Below are positions 9,156 to 19,471 of a DNA stretch of 64,000 bases, piece by piece; the stretch's first letter is position 1, and each line of letters begins with the position of its first letter. The translations under genes and the position numbers were made by a program. The notes beneath the pieces were generated by a model, which saw only the letters and a program-made list of their open reading frames with translations, was not told the DNA's origin and made no database searches. The stretch comes from CAWAMR01 sp963783095. Its GTDB lineage: Bacteria > Planctomycetota > Planctomycetia > Gemmatales > Gemmataceae. Location: contig CAWAMR010000016.1 of NCBI GenBank assembly GCA_963783095.1, positions 62,001 through 126,000 on the forward strand, in the 5' to 3' direction.

Positions 9156-10523
9156 ATGGATATACCGACCTCCGAACCAATACTTACCGGCCAACCTGCC
9201 GGCTCCCGTTTGCGTTTCTCGGCCTCCCGTAGTCGTCAGGTCCAGCGCATGGTTGCGGCAACCTGCCTTGGAGTGGTGCTCCTGAGTATTGCCATCGGTT
9301 GCGGGCAGAAGCCGGGAGCAAATGCCAAGTCCGGCAAGGATAAAGAGACGATCGTTTCGGTCAGCCAGCCGGTCAGGCGCAGCGTGACCGACTTCGTCGA
9401 CTACACCGGCCGAACCGACGCGGTGCAGTCGGTCAGCGTTCGGGCGCGGGCACAGGGCAATCTCATATCGATGCCCTTCGCGGAAGGGGCTGAAGTTCGT
9501 GAGGCGCTCTGTTGTTTGTGATCGACCCGACCCCGTACCAGGCGCAAGTGGACCTGGCGAAGAGTCAGGTCGAAGTTGCCGAGGCTCAACTCACACTCGC
9601 CAAGGCCACTTACGAACAAGACAAGTCGGCGGCCAATGCGGTTTCCAAACAGCAACTCAATCAGGACAAGGCAGCAGTCGACGTGGCGGCGGCCAGAATT
9701 GTCGCGCGAAAGCATCGCTGAAAGCTGCCGAGATCAACCTCGGCTATACCAAAGTCACGGCCCCGATCACCGGGGAAATTAGCCGATATTACCTCACCAT
9801 CGGCAACCTCGTCGTTCAGGACTCGACCCTTTTGACGACCATTGTGTCGATGGACCCGATGTACGCCTACTTCGATATGGATGAACGGACGTATGGAAGA
9901 TATAAGAAGGGAATCACCGACGGAACCATCCGATTACCGAAGGCGAAGTTGGATGCCTCGGACCAGGATAGATCGTTGAAAGACAAATTGAATGACGCCG
10001 AGATCAACGTATTCATGGGAGTCGAAGGCGAAAATGGCTTTCCTCACAAGGGGATGATCAACTTCATCAATAACCAGGTCAATCCTGCCACCGGAACCAT
10101 AGCAGTTCGCGGTATCTTCAGGAATGAACGCCCCCTGCGCCAATGGGCCCTGGCCGTTGGCACCAGGTATGTTTGCGCATCCACCTGCCCTTTGGCGAGC
10201 CTCATCCAGCTCTTTTGGTCGTGGATCGGGCCATCGGTTCGGACCAGGGTTCCAAATTCGTCTACGTCATCGATGACGAAAACAAGGTTCAGTATCGCTC
10301 CGTGGTGGCAGGTTCGCTGCAGGATGACGGCCTGCGCGTAATTGATCCCTGGGACGAGGAGAAAAAGACCGGATTGAAGCCCGATGATTGGGTAGTTGTC
10401 GGCTCACTCCAACAACTCCGACCCCTGACAGTGGTCAAGAAAGCTCCCACGGAGATGCCGAAGTATAGTTACGACACGCGCAGGCCGCAAGGCCCGGTCC
10501 CCGGCAAGAAAGAAAACAAATAG
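9156..10523 (+). CDS. RND efflux membrane-fusion protein (HlyD/AcrA family), frame broken
   Basis: Periplasmic adaptor of a tripartite efflux pump. The N-terminus carries a hydrophobic segment ending in a lipobox-like SIAIGC, so it is probably a lipoprotein. Then come the beta-barrel/lipoyl entry VDYTGRTDAVQSVSVRARAQG, the coiled-coil hairpin (VDLAKSQVEVAEAQLTLAKA...KQQLNQDKAAVDVAAA), the second lipoyl half AEINLGYTKVTAPITGEIS, and the membrane-proximal part ending GLKPDDWVVVGSLQQLRPL. The frame changes near 9505, 9710, 10130 and 10190 (approximate). Conserved segments continue across each. The TAG stop at 10521-10523 runs directly into a palindromic repeat, after which the first permease starts. 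The exact start is uncertain (an ATG at 9249 is also possible). Confidence 0.82.
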
Positions 10524-10605
10524 TTCCAAGTTCCAGGTTCCAAGTTGAAAACCACTGGTCTTTAACTTGGAACCTGGAACTTGGAACTTGGAACTCGGAA
10601 CCTGG
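10523..10605. repeat. Palindromic repeat, TTCCAAG family, copy 1
   Basis: The 24-base left arm (10523-10546) and right arm (10564-10587) are perfect reverse complements around a 17-base loop. Each arm is built from 7-8 base units of the GTTCCAA type. Extra units extend the right side to 10605. The adaptor gene's TAG stop overlaps the left edge, and the permease ATG at 10610 follows 4 bases after the right edge. The hairpin therefore lies in an intercistronic gap and could attenuate or separate expression. Confidence 0.9.
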
Positions 10606-10609
10606 TTCA

Positions 10610-13600
10610 ATGATATCGCGCTTTTTCATTGATCGACCGATCTTCGCCACGGTTATTTCCATCGTCATCACGTTGACGGGCGGCATCGCACTGCTTTTTT
10701 TGCCGATTGCACAATATCCCCGCATTACGCCTCCAGGCGTGTCCATCACGATCAGCTACCCGGGCGCCAGTGCCCAGGAAGTGGCAGACACCATTGGTGC
10801 CCCCATCGAACAGCAAGTCAACGGCGTCGATAACGTGCTCTACATGTCGTCGCAGTCCGGGAACGACGGTTCTTACACGCTGACGGTGACATTCGACATT
10901 GGGACCGATCTGAAGACCGCACTGGTCAAGGTGCAAAATCGCGTGACTCTGGCCATGCCGCAATTGCCGACGCCGGCCCAGAACCAGGGCATCACCATTC
11001 GCAAGCGAACTCCGGATATGCTGATGATCGTCAATTTCATCGACACATCCAAGGACAAACGCCACGACGACAAATTCCTGAGTAACTTCGCCACCATTAA
11101 TTGCAAGGATGAACTGCTGCGCGTGCCGGGCGTCTCGGACATGACGATCCAGGGTCAGCGCGACTACAGCATGAGAATCTGGCTGGATCCGCAAAAGCTG
11201 GCGTCCCGCAACATGACGGCGATCGACGTGGCCAATGCCGTCCGCAGCGAGAATGCCGATGCGCCCGCCGGCCGAATCGGTCAACCGCCGGTTCCCAGGG
11301 GACAGACATTCCAGTACCCGCTCAATACTCTGGGCCGGCTCACGGAGATAGAAGACTTCGAGAACATCATCGTCAAGGTCGGCGGCCTGGCCCATGCTGA
11401 TGTCGCCGGACGGCAAGGTGATCGAACCTCCGGTGTCTTCGCCAAAACCCGCCAAATCGAACACTACCGTTCCGTCCACCAGTTCTCCCAGCGCTCCCAC
11501 GGTAACCAGTTTGCTGGTCGGCCCGGTCAACAACGTCACCACGACCGACCTGCCCATACCGATCAATACCTCCACCTCGGCCGGCGGCGGACGCCGGGCG
11601 CAGCGCTGCACCCACAGGCCGCAAGCGACGTCCGCGGACACCTCGGTCGATACCTCCATCACTCCGATTCCCGCCTCGGCGAATCCTCTCAGTTCAACAT
11701 CTTCCGGGAACAATCCAGCCCAGGCCAATAGCCTGATCGCAACCAACTCTCCTGCTGGAGGTACCGTTGGCAGCGGATCGCTCAGCGGCGGCTTGCTGGG
11801 GAGCGGACCATCGCCATCGTCCAGCGTCGTTCGGCTCCGCGATGTCGCCCGCGTCGAATTGGGCGCGCAGAACTACAACACGATTTGCACCTTCAACGGC
11901 ACGCCGTCCGTGGGTCTGGGACTCTATCAACTTCCGGGCACCAATGCTCTCGAAGTGGCAGAACGCGTATACGCAAAAATGGAACAACTCAAAGCGGGTT
12001 GGCCCGAGGGGATCGATTACAGAATTGCCTACGACACTTCGCTATTCGTTCGCGACTCGGTCAACGATGTGGTGCGAACGCTTTTTGACGCGGTGATCCT
12101 GGTGGCGATCGTGGTGCTGGTGTTCCTGCAAAGCTGGCGGGCGGCAATCATCCCCCTCATCGCGGTTCCGGTGGGCATTGTCGGGACTTTTTCCATCATG
12201 TTGCTGCTGGGGTTCAGTTTGAACAATATCTCCTTGTTCGGACTTGTTTTGGCCATCGGCATCGTGGTGGACGATGCCATCGTCGTTGTAGAAAACGTGG
12301 AGCGCTGGATGGAGAAGGGTCTTAGCCCCAAAGAAGCTTCGCGGAAGGCAATGGATGAAGTCACCGGGCCGATCGTCGCAGTGGGTTTGGTTCTGTGCGC
12401 GGTCTTCGTTCCGTGTGCCTTCATCGGCGGGATCACCGGCCAGTTCTTTCGACAGTTCGCGGTGACGATCGCGGTCTCGACGATCATTTCGACCATCAAC
12501 TCCTTGACCTTCAGCCCGGCGATGACCGCCATTCTGCTCAAGCCGCACCAGGCAAGGCGCGATCCGTTGACCTGGTCGATGAACCTGTTGCTGGGCTGGT
12601 TCTTCTGGCTCTTCAACAAAGGGTTCGCTGCAGCCAACGCAGGTTATACCTGGGCCGTCGGCAAGATGATGCGGATGTATGCGATCGTGTTGATCGGTTT
12701 CGTCGTATTGTTTGTCTTGACGATCACGGAGTTTCGCCGGTGCCGACCGGGTTCATTCCTCAACAGGATCAAGGCCGGCTGATCGTCAACGTCCAGCTTT
12801 CGGATGCGGCTTCGCTGGAGCGCTGCGAGGAAACCATGAAGAAGGTCGTGGAAGTCGCGGTCAACACTCCAGGCGTTCACGCCGTCGTCGCCAACGGCGG
12901 ACTTTCGTTCTTGCTGCAAGCCAACAGCCCCAATTTCGGTGCCATGTTTATCGTTTTGAAGCCCTTCGCCGAGCGGCAGGGGCCGGGCTTGCGCGATGTC
13001 GACATCATGGAGAAGCTGCGCCGGGGCTGGGCCGAGTTGCGGACGCTCGAAGGCGGAAGATACGACTGTCAGGTGACGGTGTTTGGGGCATCCGCCATCC
13101 CCGGTATCGGCACGGCAGGCGGTTTCAAATTCCTGGTCGAGGATCGGGGCGGGGTCGGCGTCCACGCGCTCGAAGAGCAAATGGACGGACTGGTCGCGAA
13201 GCTCAAGAAAATACATGGGCTTCGAGGTGTTACCACCCAGTTCCGGGCCAACATGCCGCAATATTTTCTGGACATCGATCGCGCCAAGGTGGCCGACGCA
13301 GGGCGTATCGCTCGACGACGTGAACCAGACGCTGGACATGTACCTGGGATCGGTCTACGTCAACAGCTACAACGATTTCGGCCGCCACTGGCAGGTCACC
13401 GTTCAGGCCGAGGGCAAATTCCGCAATCAGCATCGAGGATCATCAACGCTGTTCGCAGGTCCGCAACAAATCGGGACAGATGGTGCCGCTCGGCACGCTG
13501 ATGCACGCCGCAGCGAGATCGGCGGGCCGATCTCCGTCACGCGCTACAACCTGTACACCGTCGGCCGCCGTCAACGGCAACATGCGAGCTCGGTGACAGC

Positions 13601-14406
13601 ACCGGCGAGGCCATCCACGCCATCAACAAGATGGCCGACGAAGACGCTTGCCGCTCTCCATGCGGATCGAATGGACCGAGTTGATGTTCCTGCAGATCCG
13701 GGCGGGCAACACCGCCATCTACATCTTCGTCCTGGCGGTCATCTGCGTCTTCCTGGCGCTGTCGGCTCTTTACGAAAGCTGGGCGCTGCCGCTGGCCGTC
13801 ATCCTGGTCGTGCCGCTGTGCCTGCTCTGCTCGGTGGCCGGCGTGCTCTGTCACGGGCCGCGACGTCAACATCTTCGTGCAGATCGGACTGGTCGTGCTG
13901 GTCGGCGCTGGCCTGCAAGAACGCGATCCTGATCGTCGAATTCGCCAAGCAGATGCATGACTGAGGGCCAGACGCTGCTACGATGCGACAAAGGAAGCGT
14001 CGCGGCTGCGGCTGCGGCCGATCCTGATGACCTCGTTCGCCTTCATCTTCGGCGTGTTGCCGCTGGTGTTCGCCACCGGCGCCGGCGCGGAAATGCGCCG
14101 ATCGCTGGGCATCGCCGTATTCAGCGGCATGCTGGGCGTGACCGTCGTTCGGCATCTTCCTCACGCCGGTCTTCTTCTACGTCATCCAGGGACTTGAGCG
14201 AGACGCGAGATGTGCGGGTCCCATACCACGCGGAAGCGATTCTCTCGTACACCATCGCCGGCATCGCTCGGCGGCATCATCGGCTTTTCGCTGGCGCGAG
14301 TTGGGCGTCGGCATTCTACCTGGGGGCCGATCGATCGGTTTCGCGGCGCGGGCTTCTGCATGATCCGGGCCATCTCGCGATTCGGCAGAGATCCGCCAAG
14401 AAGTGA
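10610..14406 (+). CDS. RND efflux permease 1 (AcrB/HAE1 type), frame broken
   Basis: Proton-driven inner-membrane drug efflux pump. It starts MISRFFIDRPIFATVISIVI and carries PGASAQEVADTIGAPIEQQ, VNGVDNVLYMSSQSGNDGSY, AGRIGQPPVPRGQTFQYP, TM4 with GIVVDDAIVVVENVERW (the proton-relay Asp pair), FIGGITGQFFRQFAVTIAVS and a C-terminal repeat of the fold. Unusual is a Ser/Thr/Pro/Ala-rich insert of ~130 residues (about 11400-11810) before the conserved RLRDVARVELG, where AcrB has only a short hairpin. Frame changes near 11385, 12735, 13300, 13440, 13590, 13850 and 13960 (approximate). The end is taken at the TGA that begins the following TGACAAGG repeat; the last ~60 residues are uncertain. Confidence 0.85.
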
Positions 14407-14600
14407 CAAGGTTCGGAAGACGACAAGCTGACAAGGTGTATCAAGACAAGGTGACCAAGGTGACAACGGTGACCAGGTGACAAGGTGACAACCATCGACG
14501 CATCTATGAGCATCGCTCCTTTGCAACCGCTGGCCGATCATCTTTCTGCGCATCACCCGATCACCTTGTCACCTTGCCACCTGTGTCACCTTGTCATCTA
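14404..14600. repeat. TGACAAGG-type inverted minisatellite, copy 1
   Basis: Left tract from about 14404 to 14491 consists of degenerate TGACAAGG units (first TGACAAGGTTCGGAAGA, then several TGACAAGGTGA). The right side, about 14559-14598, holds the reverse complement (CACCTTGTCACC units). The TGA stop of the first permease is the first three bases of the left tract. A 60-base spacer separates the arms, and the GTG start of permease 2 with GAGGAGG follows at 14631. Confidence 0.85.
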
Positions 14601-14630
14601 CCGACACCGGTCCAAGAGGAGGCAACAGCC

Positions 14631-17600
14631 GTGATTGCACGTTTCTTCGTCGATCGGCCGATTTTCGCCACGGTCATCTCCGCTGGTCATCATGCTGGCC
14701 GGCGGCGTGGCGGTGTTCACGCTGCCGATCGCGCAGTATCCCGACGTGACGCCGCCCACAGTGCTGGTGACGGCCTTCTATCCCGGGCGCCAACTCCACC
14801 ACCGTGCGCGACACGGTGGCCGCGCCGATCGAGGAACAAGTCAGCGGCGTCGAAGGCATGATGTACATGTCGTCGCGCTGCACCAACGACGGCACCTACA
14901 CGCTGACCGTGACTTTCAAGCTGGGCATGGACTCGGACATGGCCCAGGTGCTGGTGCAGAACCGCGTCTCGCTGGCCCTGCCGGTGATCCCGCGCTGGTC
15001 CAGAACGAGGGGATCACCGTCAAGAAGATGTCGCCCAACACGCTGATGATCGTGAACCTGTATCTCGACGGACGGCCGCTACGACGACTTGTATCTGAGC
15101 AATTACGCGACATCGACGTCCGGGACGAGCTGGGCCGGCTGCCCGGCGTCGCCGGCGTCGCCTACCTCGGCCAGCGCGACTACAGCCTCCGCGCCTGGCT
15201 CGACCCCGACAAGCTGGCCGCGCTCGACCTGAGCGCCATGGACGTGGTCACGGCCATCAGCCAGCAGAACATGCAGGTCGCGGCCGGGCAGATCGGCCAG
15301 CAGCCCGGTCCCCAAGGGCCAGCAATTTCAGTTGACGATCAACACCCTGGGCCGGCTCGTCGATCCGGACCAGTTCGCCGACGATCATTCTCAAGAGCGT
15401 TGCCGACAGTCTGCCGAGCAGCGGCTCAATGGTCGGACGCATCGTCCGGCGGTTCGGCGGTCGACCGGCTCCGACAGCACCGGTGCCTCGGCCGGTGCGG
15501 CTGCAAGCACCGGCTCGCTCCACGACCGATCGCTCGACCGCAACCGGCATCGTCAGGCTCCGGCGACGTGGCACCGGGTCGAACTCGGGCGCACAGCAAT
15601 ACGACCAGTCGTGCACGCTGGACGGCCAGCCCTCGGTGGCGCTGTCCATCTATCCAGTTGCCCGGGCTCCAACGCGCTCGACACCGCCAAGGGCGTCTAC
15701 GCCAAGATGAAGGAGTTGAAGACCCGCTTTCCCGACGGGCTGGAGTACCAGATCGTCTACGACACCACGCCTTTCATCCGCGAATCGGTCAACGAAGTCT
15801 TTTACACGCTTGCGCGACGCGGTGATCCTGGTGGCCATCGTCGTGCTGTTGTTCCTGCAGGACTGGCGGGCGATGATCCTGCCGATGATCGACGTGCCGG
15901 TCTCGCTGATCGGCACCTTCGCCGTCATGGCGCTGATGGGCTTCACCCTCAACAACCTGACGCTCTTCGGCCTGGTGCTGGCCATCGGCATCGTGGTGGA
16001 CGACGCCATCGTCGTGCTGGAGAACATCGAGCGGCAGATCGCCACCGGGCTGGACGCCCGCACGGCCACCATCAAGGCCATGGAGGAAATCACCGGGCCG
16101 GTCCTGGCCATCACGCTCGTGCTGAGCGCGGTGTTCATTCCCTGCTGCTTCCTGGGCGGCATCACGGGCCAGTTCTTCCGCCAGTTCGCGGTGACCATCG
16201 CCGTCTCGACGATCATCTCGGCCATCAACGCCCTGACCATGACCCCGTCGCGGGCCGTCCTGATCTTCAAGGCCGACGACAGGAACCCAGGCCACGAGCA
16301 TCGCAAAGAGGCGCTGCCCTGGTGGATCTTCGGCACTGATCGGCGGCATCGTCACTTACTGGTTTTGGCCGGACCTACCTGGCCGGCGCTGGTTCGAGTT
16401 CCCGGCTGCCGACCGGGGATGAACCGACTCACGGATTGGCTGGCAATCGGGGCTGGAATTCTGTCTATTTCTTCACGCCCGGATGCTGGCAGCGGCGTTG
16501 CGTGCTGGGCTGGTTCATCATCGGCCGGTGAACGCCGTGCTGGGCTGGTTCTTCCGGGGTTTCAACCGCTATTTCGACCGGATGACCGCAGGCTATGGGC
16601 GGCGGTCGGCAGGACGCTGCGGCTCAGCTCATCGTGTTGCTGGTCTACGGCGGCCTGCTGGGCATTGACCTATTTGGCAGTTCAACCGCACGCCCACCGG
16701 CTTCATCCCGCAGCAGGACAAGGGTTATCTGATCCTCAACGTGCAGTTGCCGGAATCGGCTTCGGTGCGAGCGACCGAGCGCGGTCATGAAGCGCATCGA
16801 AGCCGATCGCCCGCAAAACCGCCCGGCGTCGACCACACGCTCGGCATCTCCGGCACAGTCGCTGATCTTGAACGCCAACGCCCCGAATCTGGGCTCGATG
16901 TATGTCATGCTCGACGACTTCGACAAACGGCGCGAGTCGCAAACTGACGCGCCGACGCCATCGCTCAAGAGATTGCAGAGATCGCTGCCAGCAAGAGGTG
17001 AGCGAAGCCATTGTCACAGTCTTCGGCGCGCCGCCGGTCGACGGCCTGGGCACGACGGCGGCTTCAACCTGATCTCGAGGGGCGCGGCAACGTCAAGCTC
17101 GATGAACTGGAAGCGGTCAGCAAGACGATCGTGGAACAAGGCAACCAAACCGACGGGCTTGAACGGACTGTTCAACAGCTCGGGAGCGAACACGCCCTGG
17201 CTCTATCTGGACATCGACCGCACCAAGTGCCGAATTGCTGGGCGTTGCAGGTCAGCGACGTCTTCAACACGCTGCAGGTCTATCTCGGCTCCTATTACGT
17301 CAACAACTTCAACGAATTCGGCCGGACCTGGCAGGTCAATGTCCAGGCCGATCCGAAATTCCGCGACAAGCGTCGCCGACATCCTGAAACTTCAGGTCCG
17401 CAACAGCCCAGGGACAGATGGTCCGGTTGCGGCACGCTCATGGACGTTCGCAACACCAGCGGGCCGGTGATGGTGATGCGCTACAACATGTATTCGGCCG
17501 CTTCCATCACCGGCAATGCCGCAGCCGGGCACCGGGTCGCCAGGCAGTCGATCTTGCTGGAAGAAATCGCCAGGACAAGAACTGCGGCTATGGCGATGCA

Positions 17601-18163
17601 GTTGGAGTGGACGGAACTGGCCTATCTGCAGAACCAGGCCGGCAATACGGCGATGTGGTTCTTCGCCCTGGCGGTGGTGTTCGTCTTCCTGGTGCTGGCG
17701 GCCCAGTACGAAAGCTGGAAGCTGCCTCTGGCGGTGATCCTGGTCGTGCCGATGTGTTTGCTTTGCTCGCTTGTCGGCGTGCAGATCGGCGGCATCGAGG
17801 TGACGATCTTCACGCAGATCGGCTTCGTGGTCCTGGTCGGCCTGGCGTGCAAGAACGCGATCCTGATCGTGGAATTCGCCAAGCAGCAGCAGGAAGCGGG
17901 CGTGCCGCTGCGGGAGGCGACCCTGGAGGCAACCCGACTGCGGCTGCGGCCGATCCTGATGACCTCTTTCGCCTTCATCTTCGGCGTGGTGCCGCTGGTG
18001 ATTCGCCCACGGGGCCGGCGCCGAAATGCGCCACTCGCTGGGGCTGGCCGTCTTCAGCGGCATGCTGGGCGTGACGATCTTCGGCATCTTCCTGACGCCG
18101 GTTTTCTATTATTCGCTGCAGTGGTTTAGCCGAAATCAACCGCATGGCGGCGTCGGGGGATGA
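14631..18163 (+). CDS. RND efflux permease 2 (AcrB/HAE1 type), heavily frame-broken
   Basis: Second permease behind the same adaptor, in the same order of motifs as the first: VIARFFVDRPIFATVIS at the start, VSGVEGMMYMSSRCTNDG, VRDELGRLPGVAGVAYLGQRDY, GIVVDDAIVVLENIERQ with the Asp pair, FLGGITGQFFRQFAVTIAVS and FLTPVFYYSLQWFS at the end. GTG start at 14631 after GAGGAGG. A shorter Ser/Ala-rich insert lies near 15420-15560, at the place where permease 1 has its long insert. The reading frame changes more than ten times, with the intact block 15810-16290 being the longest clean stretch. Runs such as CCCGGGCGCC in place of CCCGGCGCC point to base-call indels. The TGA at 18161 is also the first unit of a TGACAAGG tract. 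Confidence 0.82.
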
Positions 18164-18352
18164 CAAGGTTCGTTCGTGACAAGGTGACAAGGTGACAAGG
18201 TAACAAGGTGACAAGGTGACAAGGTGACAAGGTGACAAGGTGACAATAATTTAGGATGTGTAAGAATGTTGATGCTGTAGTGAAAAGACAATTCTTAATC
18301 CTTGTCACCTTGTCACCTTGTCACCTTGTCATCTTCCGAACCTTGTCATCCT
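18161..18352. repeat. TGACAAGG-type inverted minisatellite between convergent genes, copy 2
   Basis: The left tract (18161-18244) has about nine near-perfect TGACAAGG units after a TGACAAGGTTCG leader. The right tract (about 18299-18351) is the reverse complement, with four clean units and the same GTTCGG-type interruption. About 54 AT-rich bases form the loop. The left edge contains the TGA stop of permease 2. The right edge abuts the TAG stop of the convergent WD40 gene. The unequal number of units in the two arms suggests slippage after the inverted pair formed. Confidence 0.92.
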
Positions 18353-19359
18353 ACTTGTAGCCCAATTTCAGGAGCCAGACATTCCCGTCTTCCAGCGCGC
18401 CGATGAGAGTCATGTCGGTGGAGTCTTCTGTCTTTGGAGCGAATGCCACGCAAGAAAACTTGCCGGGCCGATCCTTGGTGATCCGAGGCACTTTTGCGCT
18501 GACGCTCCAAACATGAAGCGTGCCGTCTCTGCCCGCCGATGCGAGCAGCTTTCCATCCGGAGAGAAGGCAACATCGGAAACATCTTCTTTGTGCCCCCTC
18601 AGGATCCCAAGAGCAATGCCGGCGTTATTGATCAGATAGACCATTTTGTGATCCGTGATCGACCAGACCTGGCCGCTCGGCGACGAAGTAATGCTCACGT
18701 CGCCAAAGCCGCCCTTGGCCGCGAAGCCGCCCACTTGTTTGGGCGGGCTGGTTGCCAGGTTGAAGACGCGAAAGGCCCCATTGGAGCTGCCGGTCACCAG
18801 CGCTTTGCCTTTCTGAGCAAAGACGACGGACTTGACCGATCCACCCAATTTGTCTTCTCCTTTGAGGACCGCCCGCTCGGTCAACTTGCCGTCCGCACCG
18901 ACATCCCAAAGAAGCGTGGTCCGGTCGTCGCTGCCGGTCGCCAAAAGCTTGCCGTCCGGCGAGAATGCCACAGCGCGCACCGTGGCTTTGTGTTCCTTGC
19001 CATTGAAGACTTCGCTCTGTCCCTCGACATCCCAGACGCGCACGGTGTGATCGCCGCCGCCGAAGGCAAGCAGTTTGCCGTCCGGAGAAAACGCCATCGA
19101 TTCGATGGCCCCCGATCTCGACTTGAAAACCGCTACTTCGTTTGGCGTTTCGCCGGTAACATCGAAAAGATGGACGTTGTCTTCGCCCAGTGCCAGCCGT
19201 TTGCCGTCGGGACTGAAAGCCGCCGAATGAATGTGGTGTTTAATCTCAAATTTCCGTTCGCCAAGCAGTTGCAGAGTCTGCTTGGCTTTCTGGGCCCAGA
19301 GCTGCCCGACGTTCAGCAGCGCATAGAATCAGCGCGCTGGTAGAAAGATACCAGTTCAT
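18351..19359 (-). CDS. Secreted WD40-repeat protein (one frameshift near the signal peptide)
   Basis: About 335 residues. The start MNWYLSTSALILCA... followed, after one frame change near 19325, by LLNVGQLWAQKAK makes a sensible signal peptide with cleavage after an Ala/Gln region. The rest is a WD40 propeller. AAFSPDGKRLALGEDN, MAFSPDGKLLAFGGGD, VAFSPDGKLLATGSDD and VAFSPDGKLLASAGRD mark successive blades, each followed by a ...VRVWDV-type strand. Such proteins are protein-interaction platforms; no catalytic residues are seen. It lies downstream of the kinase gene on the same strand, separated by 109 bases with two hairpins. Confidence 0.85.
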
Positions 19360-19389
19360 GAGGTTCCTCGTTTAACAAACAGGTAGGAT

Positions 19390-19412
19390 CCACGCCGACC
19401 AGTTCGGCGTGG
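19390..19412. terminator. Hairpin upstream of the WD40 gene
   Basis: CCACGCCGA and TCGGCGTGG form a 9-base perfect inverted repeat with a 5-base loop, in the gap between kinase and WD40. There is no U-run, so termination is only a guess; it could also be an operator. Confidence 0.45.
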
Positions 19413-19439
19413 CGAATCGTTCTGTCAGCGTAGCTCCGT

Positions 19440-19471
19440 GTTCCGGATCAAGAATCCGGAACCTGGAACTA
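19440..19471 (-). terminator. Hairpin starting at the kinase stop codon (TTCCAGG family, degenerate)
   Basis: Read on the minus strand, the TAG stop (19471-19469) runs into TTCCAGG and then a perfect 9-base stem, GTTCCGGAT/ATCCGGAAC, with a 5-base loop. The TAGTTCC edge is the same as at the adaptor and trypsin-like gene ends, so this is probably a short, diverged member of the TTCCAAG repeat family acting at a 3' end. Confidence 0.6.

Noticed and set aside
10404..10749. Minus-strand open frames with SKFQVPSSKFQV-like sequence across the first palindromic repeat
   Set aside because: They are read from the repeat and from the reverse of the efflux genes; no ribosome site or family.
10607..11746. 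379-codon minus-strand open frame opposite RND permease 1
   Set aside because: The plus strand encodes conserved RND motifs throughout; the reverse reading has no recognisable domain.
14631..18163. Programmed frameshifting as explanation for the broken RND genes
   Set aside because: More than ten shifts in varied contexts without slippery heptamers or consistent direction; indel errors explain them better.
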